DNA of 7,529 nucleotides from Deltaproteobacteria bacterium. GTDB lineage: Bacteria; Myxococcota_A; UBA796; UBA2385. Position numbers and translations under genes: made by a program. The notes beneath the pieces were generated by a model. The model ran no database searches. It saw nothing but the letters and a program-made list of their open reading frames with translations, and was not told the DNA's origin. Where the stretch lies: assembly GCA_015489145.1 (NCBI GenBank), contig WGAH01000932.1:1-7529 (forward strand). Reading direction: 5' to 3'. This document shows positions 1 through 6,387 of the stretch, one piece after another (position 1 is the first letter of the stretch; every line of letters starts with the position of its first letter).

Positions 1-838
1 GCACCTCGACCATGCGGGCGGCGAGGCCCGGGCGGTCGGGGGGCACGGGCACGGCCCGGGCGGCGGCTTCGAGCGCGTCGACGGCGTCGTCGTCGGAGGC
101 GAAGCGGTCGCCGGCCGCCGGGGCGAGGAGGGTGGCCAGCGCCGCCCCCAGGGCCGGCCAGCGGCGGGAGATGCGGCCGAGCGGCCCCCGGCCCGGGTCG
201 GCGGGGGCCTCGCCGACGCGCTCGCCGGTGAGCAGCTCGACGAGGAGCGCGCCGAGGTCCCAGCGGTCGGTGCGGGGGTCGATGAAGGCGCCGGCGAGCC
301 GCTCGGGGGCGCGGTAGCCGCCGGGGGCGGCGCCGGGGGGCTCGCCGAGGCCGTCGAGGAAGACCCGGCCGTCGGGGGCGAGGACCACGCGCTCCGGCGC
401 GAGGTTGCCCCAGGTGGCGAGTTCGGGGTCGTCGAGGGCGTGGAGCGCGCGCAGGGCCCGGGCCACCTCGAGCCCCAGGTCGAGGGCGGTGGCGGGATGG
501 TGGGGGGCGAGGCGACGGCGCCAGGCCCGGAGCACCTCGGCCAGGGTGGCGCCCTCGAGCCAGGTGGTCGCGAGGGCGGCCTGGCCGGCGTACCAGCCGA
601 CGGGGGCGGGGAAGCGCGGGTCGTCCACCCCCCGCAGGCGGGCGTAGGCGCGGCGCAGGCGGTCGACGGCGACGGCGTCGTCGGGGTCGCGCGCCGCGAG
701 GACCCGCACGAGGCGCGGCTCCCGGGAGCCCTCGGGGCGGATTCCGCGGAAGATCGCGACGCGATCGTCGCCGCCCACCTCCGCGGCGAGGTGGAAGTGC
801 CCGATCCGGTCGCCGACTTGCGGACTTCGTGCGCTCAC
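1..838 (-). CDS. Protein kinase-fold protein (predicted pseudokinase), C-terminus beyond window
   Basis: Incomplete: 279 codons from a GTG at 838 run open to the left edge. The translation follows a bacterial Hanks-type Ser/Thr kinase domain. The N-lobe starts near residue 9; Trp-Leu-Glu-Gly (93-96) resembles the hinge; the ALRALH helix (128-133) leads into NLAPERVVL (145-153), equivalent to DLKPENVLL. YRAPE (175-179) is the APE motif, DRWDLGALLVELLTG (191-205) the F helix, and GDRF near residue 240 resembles the C-terminal conserved Arg. Catalytic residues are missing: only one Gly of the glycine loop remains (G22), the VAIK Lys is Arg45, no Glu is seen in the expected C helix (about 60-68), HRD reads Trp-Gly-Asn (143-145), and DFG reads Gly-Leu-Gly (163-165). 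N145 to G163 is 18 residues, the normal HRD-Asp to DFG-Asp spacing, so this is substitution rather than misalignment. I infer a catalytically dead kinase fold acting as a binding or scaffold module. The C-terminal part, which might reveal a partner domain, is not visible. It lies 65 nt downstream of icmF on the same strand. Confidence 0.85.
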   Translation of the reverse strand, partial: MSARSPQVGDRIGHFHLAAEVGGDDRVAIFRGIRPEGSREPRLVRVLAARDPDDAVAVDRLRRAYARLRGVDDPRFPAPVGWYAGQAALATTWLEGATLAEVLRAWRRRLAPHHPATALDLGLEVARALRALHALDDPELATWGNLAPERVVLAPDGRVFLDGLGEPPGAAPGGYRAPERLAGAFIDPRTDRWDLGALLVELLTGERVGEAPADPGRGPLGRISRRWPALGAALATLLAPAAGDRFASDDDAVDALEAAARAVPVPPDRPGLAARMVEV

Positions 839-843
839 CCGGG

Positions 844-850
844 CCTCCTT
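844..850 (-). promoter_or_regulatory. Ribosome binding site of the pseudokinase gene
   Basis: On the minus strand this reads AAGGAGG, a near-perfect anti-16S match, 5 nt before the GTG at 838. It fixes the GTG as the start and argues that the gene is genuinely translated despite its degenerate kinase motifs. Confidence 0.85.
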
Positions 851-903
851 GCGCCGGTCGACCCGAGGCTAACCCGCCGGCGGCCTGGGGCGGGGACGGG
901 CGC

Positions 904-3900
904 TCACAGGTTGCGGCGGTACTCCCCGCCGACCTCGTAGAGCGCCCGGGTGATCTGGCCGAGGCTGGCCACCCGCACCGTCCGCATCAGCTCGGCGAAG
1001 ATGTTGCCGCCGCCGCGGGCGACCCGCTTGAGCCGCTCGAGGGCCGCCGGCGCCTCGTCGGCGTGGCGGCGCTGGAAGTCGCGCAGCCGCCGGATCTGGT
1101 CGCGCTTCTCCTCGGGGGTGGCCCGGCGCAGCTCCACCGGCTCGGGTTCCCAGTCCTCGGCCAGGGTGCGCGGGTCGAGGAAGGTGTTGACGCCGATGAT
1201 CGGCAGCTCGCCCGTGTGCTTGAGGTGCTCGTAGTGCAGGCTCTCGTCCTGGATGCGCCCCCGCTGGTACTGGGTCTCCATCGCCCCGAGCACGCCGCCG
1301 CGGCGGTCGATGCGCTCGAACTCCTCGAGGACGGCCCGCTCGACCAGGTCGGTGAGCTCCTCGACGAAGAAGGAGCCCTGGAGGGCGTTTTCGTTCTTGA
1401 GCGGCCCGTACTCCCAGTTGCAGATCTTCTGGATCGCCATCGCCCGGCGGACGCTCTCCTCGGTGGGCGTGGTGATCGCCTCGTCGTAGGCGTTGGTGTG
1501 CAGGCTGTTGCAGTTGTCCTGGAGCGCGAGGAGCGCCTGCAGGGTGGTGCGGATGTCGTTGAACTGGATCTCGCGGGCGTGCAGGGACCGACCGCTGGTC
1601 TGGATGTGGTACTTGAGCTTCTGGCTGCGCTCGCCGGCGCCGTAGCGCTCGCGCATCGCCACCGCCCAGATGCGCCGCGCCACCCGGCCGAGCACGGTGT
1701 ACTCGGCGTCCATGCCGTTGCTGAAGAAGAACGACAGGTTCGGGGCGAAGTCGTCGATGGCCATGCCCCGGCTCAGGTAGTACTCGACGAGGGTGAAGCC
1801 GTTGGACAGGGTGAAGGCGAGCTGGGTGATCGGGTTCGCGCCGGCCTCGGCGATGTGGTAGCCGCTGATGCTCACCGAGTAGTAGTTGCGGACGCGGTTC
1901 TCGATGAAGAAGGCCTGGATGTCGCCCATCATCTTCAGGGCGAAGTCCAGCGAGAAGATGCAGGTGTTCTGGGCCTGGTCCTCCTTGAGGATGTCGGCCT
2001 GCACGGTGCCGCGGACGACCTGCAGCGCGTGGGCCCGGATCGCGGCGGCCTCGTCGGGGGTGGGCTCGCGGCCCTCGCGCTCGCGGAAGGCGTCGAGCTG
2101 CTGGTCGATGGCGGTGTTCATGAACATCGCCAGCAGGATGGGCGCCGGGCCGTTGATCGTCATCGAGACGCTGGTGGTGGGCGCGCAGAGGTCGAAGCCG
2201 GAGTAGAGCACCTTCATGTCGTCGAGGGTGGCGATGCTGACGCCGCTCTCGCCGATCTTGCCGAAGATGTCGGGGCGCTCGTCCGGGTCCTGCCCGTAGA
2301 GGGTCACGCTGTCGAAGGCGGTGCTGAGCCGCGCCACCGGCTCGCCCTTGCACAGGTAGTGGAAGCGCTCGTTGGTGCGCGCCGGGCCGCCCTCGCCGGC
2401 GAACATGCGCTTGGGCTCCTCGCCCCGGCGCTTGAGGGGGAAGACGCCCGCGGTGTAGGGGAAGGCGCCGGGGACGTTCTCGAGCTTGAGCCAGCGCAGG
2501 CGGTCGCCCGGGTCGGCGTAGCGGGGCAGGGCCACCCGGGGGATGCGGGTGTGGGCCAGGGTCTCGCTGTAGAGGGGCTGGCGCAGCTCCCGGCCGCGCA
2601 CGGTGTAGACCAGCTCGTCGGCGCGGTAGCGCGCCTGGAGGTCGTCCCAGCCGTCGAGCAGCTCGCGGGCATCCGGGTCGAGCCGGTCCCAGACCTGCCG
2701 GGCGCGCTCGAGGAGCTGCCGGCCGGCCTCGGTGGCCTCGCCGCCGAACTCGTCGGCGGCGGCGCGCAGGTGGGCGGCCCGGCGGGCGCGGGCGGCCTGG
2801 TCCTCGACGCGCTGGTGGTAGCGGCGCACGGTGTCGACGATCTCGCCGAGGTAGCGCGTGCGCTCCGGGGGGATGATGCGCCGGGTCGGCGGGCTGACCC
2901 GGGTGCCCGGGTCGGGCAGGCGGCTGTCGTGGGGGCGGCCGGAGCGCTCGGCGAGGAGCCGGAGCAGCTCGAGGTAGGCGGCATCCACCCCGGGATCGGC
3001 GTACTGCGCGGCGATGGTGCCGAAGATCGGCAGCTCCTCGTCGGGCACCTCGTACGGGATGCGCCGGTTGCGCCGCACCTGCTTGCGGACGTCGCGCAGG
3101 GCGTCCTCGGCGCCGCGGCGGTCGAACTTGTTGAGCACCACCAGGTCGGCGAAGTCGAGCATGTCGATCTTCTCGAGCTGGCTGGCCGCGCCGTACTCCG
3201 GCGTCATCACGTAGAGGTGGACGTCGCTCACCTCGGTGATGCCGGAATCGCCCTGGCCGATGCCGCTGGTCTCGACGATCACGAGGTCGAAGCCGGCGGC
3301 CTGGCAGATGTCCACCGCGGCGGTGGTCGCGCGGGACAGCTCGCCCCGGGAGTCCCGGGTGGCCAGCGACCGGATGTAGACCCGATCCGAACGCGCGCTG
3401 TTCATGCGAATGCGGTCGCCGAGGAGCGCCCCGCCGGTGCGGCGGCGGGTGGGGTCGACGCTGATCACGGCGACGCGGCGGTCGGGGAAGTCGGCGAGGT
3501 AGCGGTGGAGCAGCTCGTCGGTGAAGGAGGACTTGCCGGCGCCGCCGGTGCCGGTGATGCCGACCACCGGCGCCCGGCGCGCGCCCTCGGCCCGCAGCGA
3601 TTCGAGCAGCGCGGCGAGCTCGGGCGGGAGCACCTCGGGGCGGTCGAGGGCGGCCTCGGCCAGCGAGATCGCCCGGGCGATGGCGGCGGGCCTGCCGGCC
3701 CGGAGGTCCTCGACGCGCGCCGCCCCGACTGCGAGGATGTCGTAGTCGGAGTTCTCGACGAGGTGGTCGATCATGCCCTCGAGGCCCATGCGGCGGCCGT
3801 CCTCGGGGGTGTAGATGCGCGTGATCCCGCGGGAGTGGAGCAGGCGCACCTCCTCGGGCACGATGACGCCGCCGCCTCCGCCGAAGATGCGGACGTGGGT

Positions 3901-4173
3901 CGCGCCGCGCTCGTCGAGGAGCTCGCGCATGTAGGTGAAGAACTCGACGTGGCCGCCCTGGTAGGAGCTGACCGCCACCGACTGGGCGTCCTCCTCGATG
4001 GCGGCGTCCACGATGTCGGCCACCGAGCGGTTGTGGCCGAGGTGCACCACCTCGACGCCGTCCTCCTGGATCAGCCGGCGCATGATGTTGATCGCCGCGT
4101 CGTGCCCGTCGAACAGGCTGGCGGCGGTGACGATGCGGATCGCGTGGCGGGGGCGGTAGCGGTTCGTCTGCAT
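904..4173 (-). CDS. icmF: Fused isobutyryl-CoA mutase IcmF (B12 domain, GTPase chaperone and mutase in one chain)
   Basis: This 1089-residue protein is full length for IcmF. The family interconverts isobutyryl-CoA and n-butyryl-CoA by an adenosylcobalamin radical rearrangement in the cytoplasm, and its built-in MeaB-like GTPase controls cofactor loading. Domains: B12-binding, residues 10-145, with FDGHDAAIN, whose His24 should be the lower cobalt ligand; G domain, about 200-415, with the P-loop GTGGAGKSS (208-216), ETSGIGQGD (301-309) and the guanine-specificity motif NKFD (348-351); a helical linker to about 540; then the mutase TIM barrel with FPYTAGVF (571-578) and SGYHIAEAG (769-777), His773 matching the active-site His of methylmalonyl-CoA mutase. 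The two substrate-selecting positions are Phe578 and Gln735, where methylmalonyl-CoA mutase has Tyr and Arg, which favours a branched C4/C5 acyl-CoA without a carboxylate. The ATG at 4173 is the first start after the upstream gene's stop, but no clear Shine-Dalgarno precedes it. A role in valine or branched-acid breakdown, or in supplying acyl-CoA precursors, is inference. Not the type VI secretion gene of the same name. Confidence 0.97.
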   Translation of the reverse strand: MQTNRYRPRHAIRIVTAASLFDGHDAAINIMRRLIQEDGVEVVHLGHNRSVADIVDAAIEEDAQSVAVSSYQGGHVEFFTYMRELLDERGATHVRIFGGGGGVIVPEEVRLLHSRGITRIYTPEDGRRMGLEGMIDHLVENSDYDILAVGAARVEDLRAGRPAAIARAISLAEAALDRPEVLPPELAALLESLRAEGARRAPVVGITGTGGAGKSSFTDELLHRYLADFPDRRVAVISVDPTRRRTGGALLGDRIRMNSARSDRVYIRSLATRDSRGELSRATTAAVDICQAAGFDLVIVETSGIGQGDSGITEVSDVHLYVMTPEYGAASQLEKIDMLDFADLVVLNKFDRRGAEDALRDVRKQVRRNRRIPYEVPDEELPIFGTIAAQYADPGVDAAYLELLRLLAERSGRPHDSRLPDPGTRVSPPTRRIIPPERTRYLGEIVDTVRRYHQRVEDQAARARRAAHLRAAADEFGGEATEAGRQLLERARQVWDRLDPDARELLDGWDDLQARYRADELVYTVRGRELRQPLYSETLAHTRIPRVALPRYADPGDRLRWLKLENVPGAFPYTAGVFPLKRRGEEPKRMFAGEGGPARTNERFHYLCKGEPVARLSTAFDSVTLYGQDPDERPDIFGKIGESGVSIATLDDMKVLYSGFDLCAPTTSVSMTINGPAPILLAMFMNTAIDQQLDAFREREGREPTPDEAAAIRAHALQVVRGTVQADILKEDQAQNTCIFSLDFALKMMGDIQAFFIENRVRNYYSVSISGYHIAEAGANPITQLAFTLSNGFTLVEYYLSRGMAIDDFAPNLSFFFSNGMDAEYTVLGRVARRIWAVAMRERYGAGERSQKLKYHIQTSGRSLHAREIQFNDIRTTLQALLALQDNCNSLHTNAYDEAITTPTEESVRRAMAIQKICNWEYGPLKNENALQGSFFVEELTDLVERAVLEEFERIDRRGGVLGAMETQYQRGRIQDESLHYEHLKHTGELPIIGVNTFLDPRTLAEDWEPEPVELRRATPEEKRDQIRRLRDFQRRHADEAPAALERLKRVARGGGNIFAELMRTVRVASLGQITRALYEVGGEYRRNL

Positions 4174-4210
4174 GGCTGCGGCTCTAACCGCTGGCCCCGG
4201 CCGCCGCGCG

Positions 4211-4230
4211 CCGGGGGTGGCCCCCCCCGG
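4211..4230. repeat. GC-only inverted repeat between the unknown gene and icmF
   Basis: Arms CCGGGGG (4211-4217) and CCCCCGG (4224-4230) are perfectly complementary around a 6-nt loop. They lie 3 nt past the stop of the upstream gene and 40 nt before icmF. No T-run follows on either strand, so this is not a typical intrinsic terminator. It could be an mRNA hairpin that tunes the two genes, or simply a by-product of the high GC content. It contains an 8-base homopolymer (4221-4228). Confidence 0.4.
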
Positions 4231-4233
4231 GCT

Positions 4234-4686
4234 TCAGGTCAACTCGATGAAGATGTCCTGGGCCGCCGCGAAGTCGACGAAGATGCGCTCGCCGGAGAAG
4301 TCGAGGTGGCGCAGCTCGACGCCGAACAGGAAGCGCTCCACCGAGATCGAGCGCCCGGCGTCGAAGGTGAGCTGGAAGCCGTCCCGAAAGCGGGTGATGC
4401 CGCCCTCGAGGTCGGACGGGATCGCGAGGTCGACCCCGAAGCCCAGGAGCTTCACCCGGCGGCGCACCGGCGGGCCCCGGTTGGTGAAGCGGTGGGGGCC
4501 GAGCACGAGCTCGCCGCGCTGGGCCAGCTCCTCGCGGAGCCACGGGGCCAGGCGCACCCCGAGGCTGGCGACCACGGCGTCGAGGCGGATGCACTGCTCG
4601 CCCGGCTCGGCGCAGACCCGGCGGACCAGGGCGAGCACCTCGTCGCGGAGGCCGGGGCGGCGGATGCGGATCGGGTCGCGGAACAC
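4234..4686 (-). CDS. Conserved-looking protein of unknown function upstream of icmF
   Basis: A 150-residue soluble protein starting at a GTG, with no signal peptide or membrane segment. I do not recognise the family. The N-terminal half (1-66) is mostly helical; the stretch CIRLDAVVASLGVRLAPW and the following REELAQRGELVLGPHRF resemble a helix-turn-helix with a short wing, but this is only a resemblance. The C-terminal half (70-150) alternates hydrophobic and polar residues (VKLLGFGVDL, FQLTFDAG, RFLFGVELRHLDF, RIFVDF, IFIEL) as expected for a beta-sheet or barrel domain. Balanced composition and hydrophobic periodicity support real coding rather than a GC-driven open frame. It is the first gene of the possible unit with icmF, 60 nt upstream on the same strand, and lies divergent to the SDR. 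A role linked to acyl-CoA mutase function or its regulation is conceivable from position alone; there is no direct evidence. Confidence 0.8.
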   Translation of the reverse strand: MFRDPIRIRRPGLRDEVLALVRRVCAEPGEQCIRLDAVVASLGVRLAPWLREELAQRGELVLGPHRFTNRGPPVRRRVKLLGFGVDLAIPSDLEGGITRFRDGFQLTFDAGRSISVERFLFGVELRHLDFSGERIFVDFAAAQDIFIELT

Positions 4687-4692
4687 GGCAAA

Positions 4693-4697
4693 CCCCT
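4693..4697 (-). promoter_or_regulatory. Weak ribosome binding site of the unknown gene
   Basis: AGGGG on the minus strand sits 6 nt before the GTG at 4686. The match is modest, but spacing is right and no better in-frame start with a binding site is visible, so it supports the GTG start. Confidence 0.5.
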
Positions 4698-4706
4698 ATC
4701 GCGAGG

Positions 4707-4727
4707 CCGGCGGGCGGGGCCCGCCGG
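4707..4727. repeat. Perfect 9-bp inverted repeat in the leader of the unknown gene
   Basis: Arms CCGGCGGGC (4707-4715) and GCCCGCCGG (4719-4727) are exactly complementary around a GGG loop. The repeat lies 20 nt upstream of the minus-strand GTG at 4686 and just before its ribosome binding site, so a minus-strand transcript would carry a very stable hairpin there. No T-run follows in either direction. It may be a leader structure that limits translation or an operator; the data do not decide. Confidence 0.6.
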
Positions 4728-4781
4728 GGGGTTCCGGCTCGGCGTCGGGCTTGCCTGGAAGGTCATCGGTGTGCAAGGCTC

Positions 4782-4811
4782 TTGACCCCTTTCAGGATAA
4801 GGGTGTTGCAT
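4782..4811 (+). promoter_or_regulatory. Possible promoter of the SDR gene
   Basis: TTGACC (4782-4787) matches five of six bases of a sigma-70 -35 box and sits in one of the few AT-richer stretches of the window. The -10 is poor: with 18-nt spacing the hexamer is TTGCAT (4806-4811), sharing only three bases with TATAAT. The stretch also holds CCCTT (4787-4791) and AAGGG (4799-4803), a short inverted repeat inside the presumed spacer, where a regulator could sit. This would leave a leader of about 100 nt before the SDR start. Confidence 0.3.
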
Positions 4812-4874
4812 GAGTCCGCCCCGGGACCGCCGGGCGAGCCCCCGGGCCCGCGCCGGTGGGATGGGGCGGGGACA

Positions 4875-4892
4875 GGAGGTCCGCGGGCCTCC
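4875..4892. repeat. Inverted repeat just upstream of the SDR ribosome binding site
   Basis: GGAGGTCC (4875-4882) can pair with GGGCCTCC (4885-4892) across a 2-nt centre, with one T-G wobble; in RNA the inner pairs would open to form a loop. The left arm includes an AGGAGG-like sequence (from 4874), so the hairpin would hide a decoy binding site 14 nt before the true one at 4907. It could be a leader hairpin or an operator half-site pair. Confidence 0.4.
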
Positions 4893-4906
4893 GTGGATGA
4901 CCATTC

Positions 4907-4911
4907 GGAGG
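4907..4911 (+). promoter_or_regulatory. Ribosome binding site of the SDR gene
   Basis: GGAGG lies 5 nt before the ATG at 4917. It selects this start over the in-frame GTG at 4893, whose nearest AGGAGG (4874-4879) is too far away at 13 nt. Confidence 0.85.
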
Positions 4912-4916
4912 AAAGG

Positions 4917-5663
4917 ATGCCCAAGGCCAAGCACGTCGTGGTCACCGGTGGAGGACGCGGTGTCGGGGCGGCGACGGCGCGCCGGTTCAAGGAGTTGGGA
5001 TACCGGGTCACCCTCATGGCCCGGTCGCGCAGCGAGATCGACGCCCTCGCCGACGAGATCGGCGCCTACTCGGTCCGCGTGGACGTCGGCGACCCGGCCA
5101 GCGTCGAGGCGGCCTTCATGGCCGCGGGTCCCGTGGACGTGCTGGTGAACAACGCCGCGGTGGTGCGCGCCTCGCTGGTGACCAAGACCGACGTGCGCGT
5201 GTGGGAGGAGCACCTCAAGGTGAACCTCACCGGCGCCTTCCTGTGCGCGCTGAAGGTGCTGCCGGGCATGACCTCCCGGGGCTTCGGCCGCATCATCAAC
5301 GTCGCCAGCTCCCTCGGTCACGCCGGCCACCCGATGCTCGCGGCCTACTCGGCGAGCAAGCACGGGCTCCTCGGCTTCACGCGCTCGCTGGCCCTCGAGG
5401 TCGGTCACAAGGGCGTGACGGTGAACGCGGTGTGTCCGGGCTACATGGAGACCCCGCTCGTCGAGCAGATCATCTCCCAGATCGTCGAGAAGGGCGGCAA
5501 GGAGCGCGAGGAGGTCGTCGCGGCCCTCAAGGCCGGCGCCCCCCAGGACCGGCCGATCACCCCCGAGGAGATCGCCGACACCATCGCCTTCCTCGCCAGC
5601 GACGGCGCCCGGGGCATCAACGGCCAGAGCATCGTGGTGGACGGCGGCGCGCTGGCCGGCTGA
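4917..5663 (+). CDS. SDR-family NAD(P)-dependent oxidoreductase (FabG-like)
   Basis: This 248-residue protein is a complete classical short-chain dehydrogenase/reductase, a cytoplasmic enzyme interconverting a secondary alcohol and a ketone. The Rossmann fold opens with TGGGRGVG (10-17). NNAA (78-81) stabilises the central sheet, and the catalytic tetrad is Asn103, Ser131, Tyr144 and Lys148 (YSASK). PGYMETP (174-180) follows the active site, and the C-terminus ends in the usual GQSIVVDGG. Arg14 in the glycine loop and Arg36/Arg38 after the second strand suggest NADP(H) preference. The loop after PGYMET is extended and charged (about 181-212), as in polyketide ketoreductases and 3-hydroxybutyrate dehydrogenases, so the substrate could be a beta-keto thioester or a small hydroxy acid; I cannot choose between them. 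Codons match the neighbours. It is transcribed divergently from the icmF block and convergently with the response regulator, with 8 nt between stop codons. Confidence 0.93.
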   Translation: MPKAKHVVVTGGGRGVGAATARRFKELGYRVTLMARSRSEIDALADEIGAYSVRVDVGDPASVEAAFMAAGPVDVLVNNAAVVRASLVTKTDVRVWEEHLKVNLTGAFLCALKVLPGMTSRGFGRIINVASSLGHAGHPMLAAYSASKHGLLGFTRSLALEVGHKGVTVNAVCPGYMETPLVEQIISQIVEKGGKEREEVVAALKAGAPQDRPITPEEIADTIAFLASDGARGINGQSIVVDGGALAG

Positions 5664-5668
5664 GCCGG
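5656..5668. repeat. Short hairpin over the SDR stop codon
   Basis: CCGGC and GCCGG flank the TGA stop codon itself, giving a 5-bp stem (6 bp if the T-A pair also forms) between the converging SDR and regulator genes. There is no T-run on either strand. It could help block read-through or 3' decay, but it is too short to call a terminator. Confidence 0.25.
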
Positions 5669-5671
5669 GGG

Positions 5672-6364
5672 TCAGGCCTCGAAGCGGTAGCCGACCCCGT
5701 GCACGGTGATGATGTGCCGGGGGTCGGCGGGGCGGCGCTCGATCTTCTTGCGGAGCTTGAGGATCTGGTTGTCGACGGTGCGGGTCTGCATGGTGGGGGC
5801 GTAGCCCCAGACGTTCTCGAGGAGCTCCTCGCGGGTGACGTCGCGGCCGCGCCTGGCGATGAGGTAGCCGAGAACGCCGGCCTCGTGGGTGGTCAGGCGC
5901 TCCTCCCGGCCGCCGCGCACCAGCACCCGGCGGCGCAGGTCCACCTCGACGTCGCCGAAGGCGAAGCGGTCGGGCAGCGGGCGTGTCTCGGGCAGGGCGC
6001 GCAGGCGGGCGCGCACCCGCGCCACCAGCTCCAGCACGCTGAAGGGCTTGGGCACGTAGTCGTCGGCGCCGGCGTCGAGCCCCGCCACCCGGTCGGACTC
6101 CGAGCCCTTGGCGGTGAGCAGGATGACCGGCAGGTCCGGGTCGCGGGCCTTGAGGCGCTTGAGCACGGCGATGCCGTCGATGCCGGGCAGCATGATGTCG
6201 AGGATCACCACGTCGGCGGGCCAGCCGGGCAGGGCGGCGAGGGCCTCTTCGCCGCTCTCGCAGGTGCGGACCTCGAAACCGGCGTGCTCCAGGGCGCTCG
6301 CGAGGCCGAGCGAGATGCTCTCGTCGTCCTCGACGACCAGGATTCGGCGGCGGGTCTCGACCAT
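5672..6364 (-). CDS. OmpR/PhoB-family DNA-binding response regulator
   Basis: This 230-residue protein is a full-length two-component regulator. The receiver domain (about 6-120) has the acidic cluster Glu12-Asp13-Asp14, phospho-acceptor Asp56 (in VVILDIMLPG), switch Thr84 (ILLTA) and Lys106 (PKPF), so all residues for phosphorylation and signal relay are present. The winged-helix domain (about 130-230) shows LTTHEAGVLGYLIA, then the recognition-helix region RTVDNQILKLRKKIE, and ends with the wing signature VHGVGYRF. It should bind direct-repeat promoter sites as a phosphorylated dimer. Its partner is the sensor kinase gene 23 nt upstream on the same strand. The frame is open further upstream, but ATG 6364 is chosen because it has a good ribosome binding site and begins just before the conserved ILVVEDD. 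Target genes cannot be read from the window; homology to KdpE, PhoB or CreB is too general to give a symbol. Confidence 0.96.
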   Translation of the reverse strand: MVETRRRILVVEDDESISLGLASALEHAGFEVRTCESGEEALAALPGWPADVVILDIMLPGIDGIAVLKRLKARDPDLPVILLTAKGSESDRVAGLDAGADDYVPKPFSVLELVARVRARLRALPETRPLPDRFAFGDVEVDLRRRVLVRGGREERLTTHEAGVLGYLIARRGRDVTREELLENVWGYAPTMQTRTVDNQILKLRKKIERRPADPRHIITVHGVGYRFEA

Positions 6365-6370
6365 GGGCTT

Positions 6371-6375
6371 CCTCC
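6371..6375 (-). promoter_or_regulatory. Ribosome binding site of the response regulator gene
   Basis: GGAGG on the minus strand lies 6 nt before the ATG at 6364, inside the 23-nt gap after the sensor kinase stop. It sets the regulator's start and supports translation from a shared kinase-regulator mRNA. Confidence 0.85.
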
Positions 6376-6387
6376 GAGCGACGGGGC

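Noticed and set aside
440..940. Plus-strand open frame opposite the pseudokinase
   Set aside because: Gly/Ala/Val/Glu-rich with no recognisable motif, while the minus strand encodes clear kinase-fold landmarks and a strong ribosome binding site.
869..2353. A second 494-codon minus-strand frame inside icmF
   Set aside because: It overlaps the mutase domain in another phase; the product is a Pro/Arg/Gly/His-rich repeat-like composition with no domain signal, as expected for an out-of-frame reading of high-GC coding sequence.
4211..4230. Intrinsic terminator after the unknown gene
   Set aside because: The stem is real, but no T-run follows on the minus strand and icmF begins 40 nt later in the same direction, so termination is not supported.
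829..4785. A 1318-codon open frame on the plus strand, antisense to icmF and its neighbours
   Set aside because: The translation is a low-complexity run of Ala, Val, Leu, Gly, Asp, Glu and His without motifs. It mirrors the GC-rich third positions of real minus-strand genes, which suppress stops in the opposite frame. The minus strand carries a full IcmF over most of it.
4810..5148. Small plus-strand ORF starting at ATG 4810 in the SDR leader
   Set aside because: It overlaps most of the SDR N-terminus in another frame, is Arg/Ser/Pro-rich and has no ribosome binding site, so a leader peptide is not supported.
4452..5408. A 318-codon minus-strand frame spanning the unknown gene, the divergent region and part of the SDR
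   Set aside because: It runs antisense to the convincing SDR and out of phase with the 150-residue gene; its product has no coherent domain.
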